64,000 bases of DNA from Candidatus Krumholzibacteriota bacterium (GTDB taxonomy: Bacteria > Krumholzibacteriota > Krumholzibacteriia > LZORAL124-64-63): contig JAKLEB010000002.1 of NCBI GenBank assembly GCA_022711765.1, forward strand, positions 1,308,620 through 1,372,619, written 5' to 3'. Below the pieces are notes generated by a model. That model was given only the letters and a program-made list of their open reading frames with translations. It was not told the origin of the DNA and did no database searches. Position numbers and translations under genes: made by a program. Below, one piece after another: positions 62,559-64,000 of this stretch; position 1 is the first letter of the stretch; the number at the start of each line of letters is the position of its first letter.

Positions 62559-63521
62559 TCACGCCGGCCGCGCTGGTGCGGCCGGGGGGACGGGGGCGAG
62601 CCGCGCCCGCAGCTGCAGGCGCGCCTCGAACGCGAAGCGCGCCGCCAGACGCCGGTGCCGGGGCGACCAGCAGCGGAGCCCGTGCCAGCCGGCCTGCAGG
62701 CTCTTCTCCCAGAACTGGGCCGCCCGCATGGCGACGATCGCGCGACGGCCGGCGTGCTTGGCCAGGAACAGCCGGTAGCTGTGCTGGAACTGGGTCGAGC
62801 TGAACCGCGAGACCAGCTCCGCCGCGCGGCCCTCCAGGTGGATCACCTCGATCCCGTTGCAGAGCACGACCGGTAGTCCGGCGCGCCACGCGCGGAAGCA
62901 CCAGTCGGTCTCCTCGAAGTAGAGGAAGAACCGTTCGTCGAGCGGGCCCACGCGCGCGAGCGCCGGCCGCGGGATCAGCAGGCAGGCTCCCGCCACGTAG
63001 TCGACCTCGCGGTCCGGTTCGCCGCGTCGCGGCGTGTCGGCGAAGCGCAGCCAGCGCTGCCAGCGGCGGCCCAGCGGCAGACCGGCGAGCGGCCGCAGCA
63101 GGTGGAGCCGCGACGACGGGAACTGGCCGCAGCTGACGGTCGGGTCGCCGTCGCGATCGACCAGCAGGGGGCCGAAGCCGGCCGCGCCAGGGCGCCGATC
63201 GGCCGCGGCCACGAGCGCGGCGAGCGATCCCGGCGGGCAGACGGTGTCGGGATTCAGCAGCAGGATCGCGCGACCCCGCGTCACCGGCAGCGCGAGGTTG
63301 TTGGCGCGGGCGAACCCGAGGTTGCCGCCGGCCTCGATCAGGGCGACCGACGGGAATTCGGCGCGGACCATGGCGGCCGACCCGTCGCCGGAAGCATTGT
63401 CGACCACGATGACCTCGAGCGCGAGGCCGGCGGTGGCCGCGGGCAGGCTGGCCAGGCAGTCCCGCAGGAGGTCCCGGGTATTCCAGCTGACGATCACGAT
63501 GCTGAGGTCGGGGAAGGTCAT
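62559..63521 (-). CDS. Family 2 glycosyltransferase (rhamnosyltransferase-like)
   Basis: A 320-residue soluble GT-A enzyme. [40 protein letters not shown] (DxD site) and [14 protein letters not shown] are the marks of WbbL-like rhamnosyltransferases. ATG 63521 with GGTGGC upstream is preferred; the upstream frame is not conserved. It likely takes part in surface polysaccharide assembly with the methyltransferase upstream. Confidence 0.92.
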   Translation of the reverse strand: MTFPDLSIVIVSWNTRDLLRDCLASLPAATAGLALEVIVVDNASGDGSAAMVRAEFPSVALIEAGGNLGFARANNLALPVTRGRAILLLNPDTVCPPGSLAALVAAADRRPGAAGFGPLLVDRDGDPTVSCGQFPSSRLHLLRPLAGLPLGRRWQRWLRFADTPRRGEPDREVDYVAGACLLIPRPALARVGPLDERFFLYFEETDWCFRAWRAGLPVVLCNGIEVIHLEGRAAELVSRFSSTQFQHSYRLFLAKHAGRRAIVAMRAAQFWEKSLQAGWHGLRCWSPRHRRLAARFAFEARLQLRARLAPVPPAAPARPA

Positions 63522-63588
63522 GAGGCCACCAGGATACGTCGCGGGCGCGGGCAGATCAACGGCCGACGGGCCGTGAGACCACGCCTGA

Positions 63589-64000
63589 TCACGGCCGGCG
63601 GGCACGCGCCGCCAGGAAGAGGCCGGGAGCATCGGGCGGGGCGGCGGCCTCGGCCGCGGCGAGCGCCGACGCGAGGGAACTGGCGCGCAATCGTCCGAAG
63701 TTGAAGCCGCGCCGGATCCCTCTCGCGAAGAGCGATCGCGCGAGGTCGCTGCGGAACAGCGTCTTGAGGCGGATGTCGGCGAAACCCGTGGCCGCGAGCA
63801 GGTCGCGCAGCTCGCCTGGCGTGAAGTACTGCACCACGCCGTGGTCCTGGCGATGGCGGCGCCGCAGGTCCGGGTCCTCGATCGCGGCCAGCGTGTCGAC
63901 CGAGAACACGATCTCGCCGCCAGGCTTGAGCAGCCGGGCGCACTCGGCCACGATGGCCCGGTGGTGGGGGATGTGTTCCAGGACGCAGATGCTGAAGATC
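63589..64000 (-). CDS. SAM-dependent methyltransferase (5' end outside window)
   Basis: The last 137 codons of a class I methyltransferase. [10 protein letters not shown] then [12 protein letters not shown] is the classical post-I/II motif pair, and [13 protein letters not shown] matches the C-terminal part of UbiE/Methyltransf_11 proteins. The start and SAM motif I lie beyond the window. It runs into the glycosyltransferase gene 67 bases downstream, so a glycan or lipid target is plausible. Confidence 0.85.
   Translation of the reverse strand, partial: IFSICVLEHIPHHRAIVAECARLLKPGGEIVFSVDTLAAIEDPDLRRRHRQDHGVVQYFTPGELRDLLAATGFADIRLKTLFRSDLARSLFARGIRRGFNFGRLRASSLASALAAAEAAAPPDAPGLFLAARARRP

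Overview
The window is a GC-rich (roughly 70%) stretch of a Gram-negative-type bacterial chromosome: 51 protein genes, tightly packed, many joined by ATGA or TGATG overlaps. No rRNA, tRNA, CRISPR array, phage or insertion sequence was recognised. An outer membrane is implied by heptose epimerase (hldD), lipoproteins and multiheme c-type cytochromes. Three large secreted proteins end in the same roughly 85-residue module (PNPFNP-like start, ASGVY-like end) typical of the FCB superphylum. Together with several alkaline-phosphatase-superfamily phosphodiesterases and a clostridial-order rnfCDGEAB cluster, this suggests a candidate phylum such as Krumholzibacteriota or Eisenbacteria. That placement is an inference; no marker gene was compared.

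Layout. 1-1357: end of a poly-N-acetylglucosamine synthase pair (pgaD, pgaC; minus strand). 1640-4348: alaS. 4373-9538 (minus): membrane protein, DJ-1/PfpI protein, NapC-type hexaheme cytochrome and octaheme HAO-like cytochrome. An FNR-type palindrome and icd lie on the other side of the intergenic region. 11163-13943 (minus): secreted DUF6345-like protein with a possible clan-CD His/Cys dyad. 14324-23471: an electron-transfer operon made of a zinc-ribbon protein, a tetraheme cytochrome, rnfC-D-G-E-A, an rnfB fused to a GltD/NfnB-like NADPH module, a membrane protein and an SDR. A second zinc-ribbon protein follows in the opposite direction. 24001-26253 (minus): sensor kinase and OmpR-type regulator, divergent from a NatAB-like ABC exporter (26771-28983). 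29015-33605 (minus): a secreted LVIVD-repeat protein and a HEAT-repeat/cyclophilin lipoprotein. 33755-44497: a long run asd, ecfT-like, truA, fsa, htrA, hldD, two membrane or secreted phosphodiesterases, a 65-residue protein and a membrane protein. 44580-47419: a beta-helix protein convergent with a phosphodiesterase lipoprotein. 47593-49788: purB and a ferritin-like/VIT1 transporter. 50040-52757: a selenium/sulfur handling cluster (YedE, TusA-like, cysteine desulfurase, DUF3343). 52865-62522: purLQ, an unknown gene, purF, a TIGR03960-type radical SAM protein and rng. 62559-64000 (minus): a glycosyltransferase and a partial methyltransferase.

The most unusual system is the Rnf cluster. RnfB carries a complete NADPH-oxidoreductase-like module at its C-terminus. 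RnfC keeps its two 4Fe-4S sites but has lost the expected FMN/NADH-binding motifs. RnfD seems to lack its covalent-FMN site, and a tetraheme cytochrome heads the operon. I infer an ion-translocating complex linking NADP(H) and perhaps ferredoxin to cytochrome c, rather than the usual ferredoxin:NAD+ reaction.

Housekeeping-type promoters can be read directly: TTGACC-N17-TATCAT and close relatives recur upstream of operons. I used them to support start assignments and the leader upstream of the selenium cluster.
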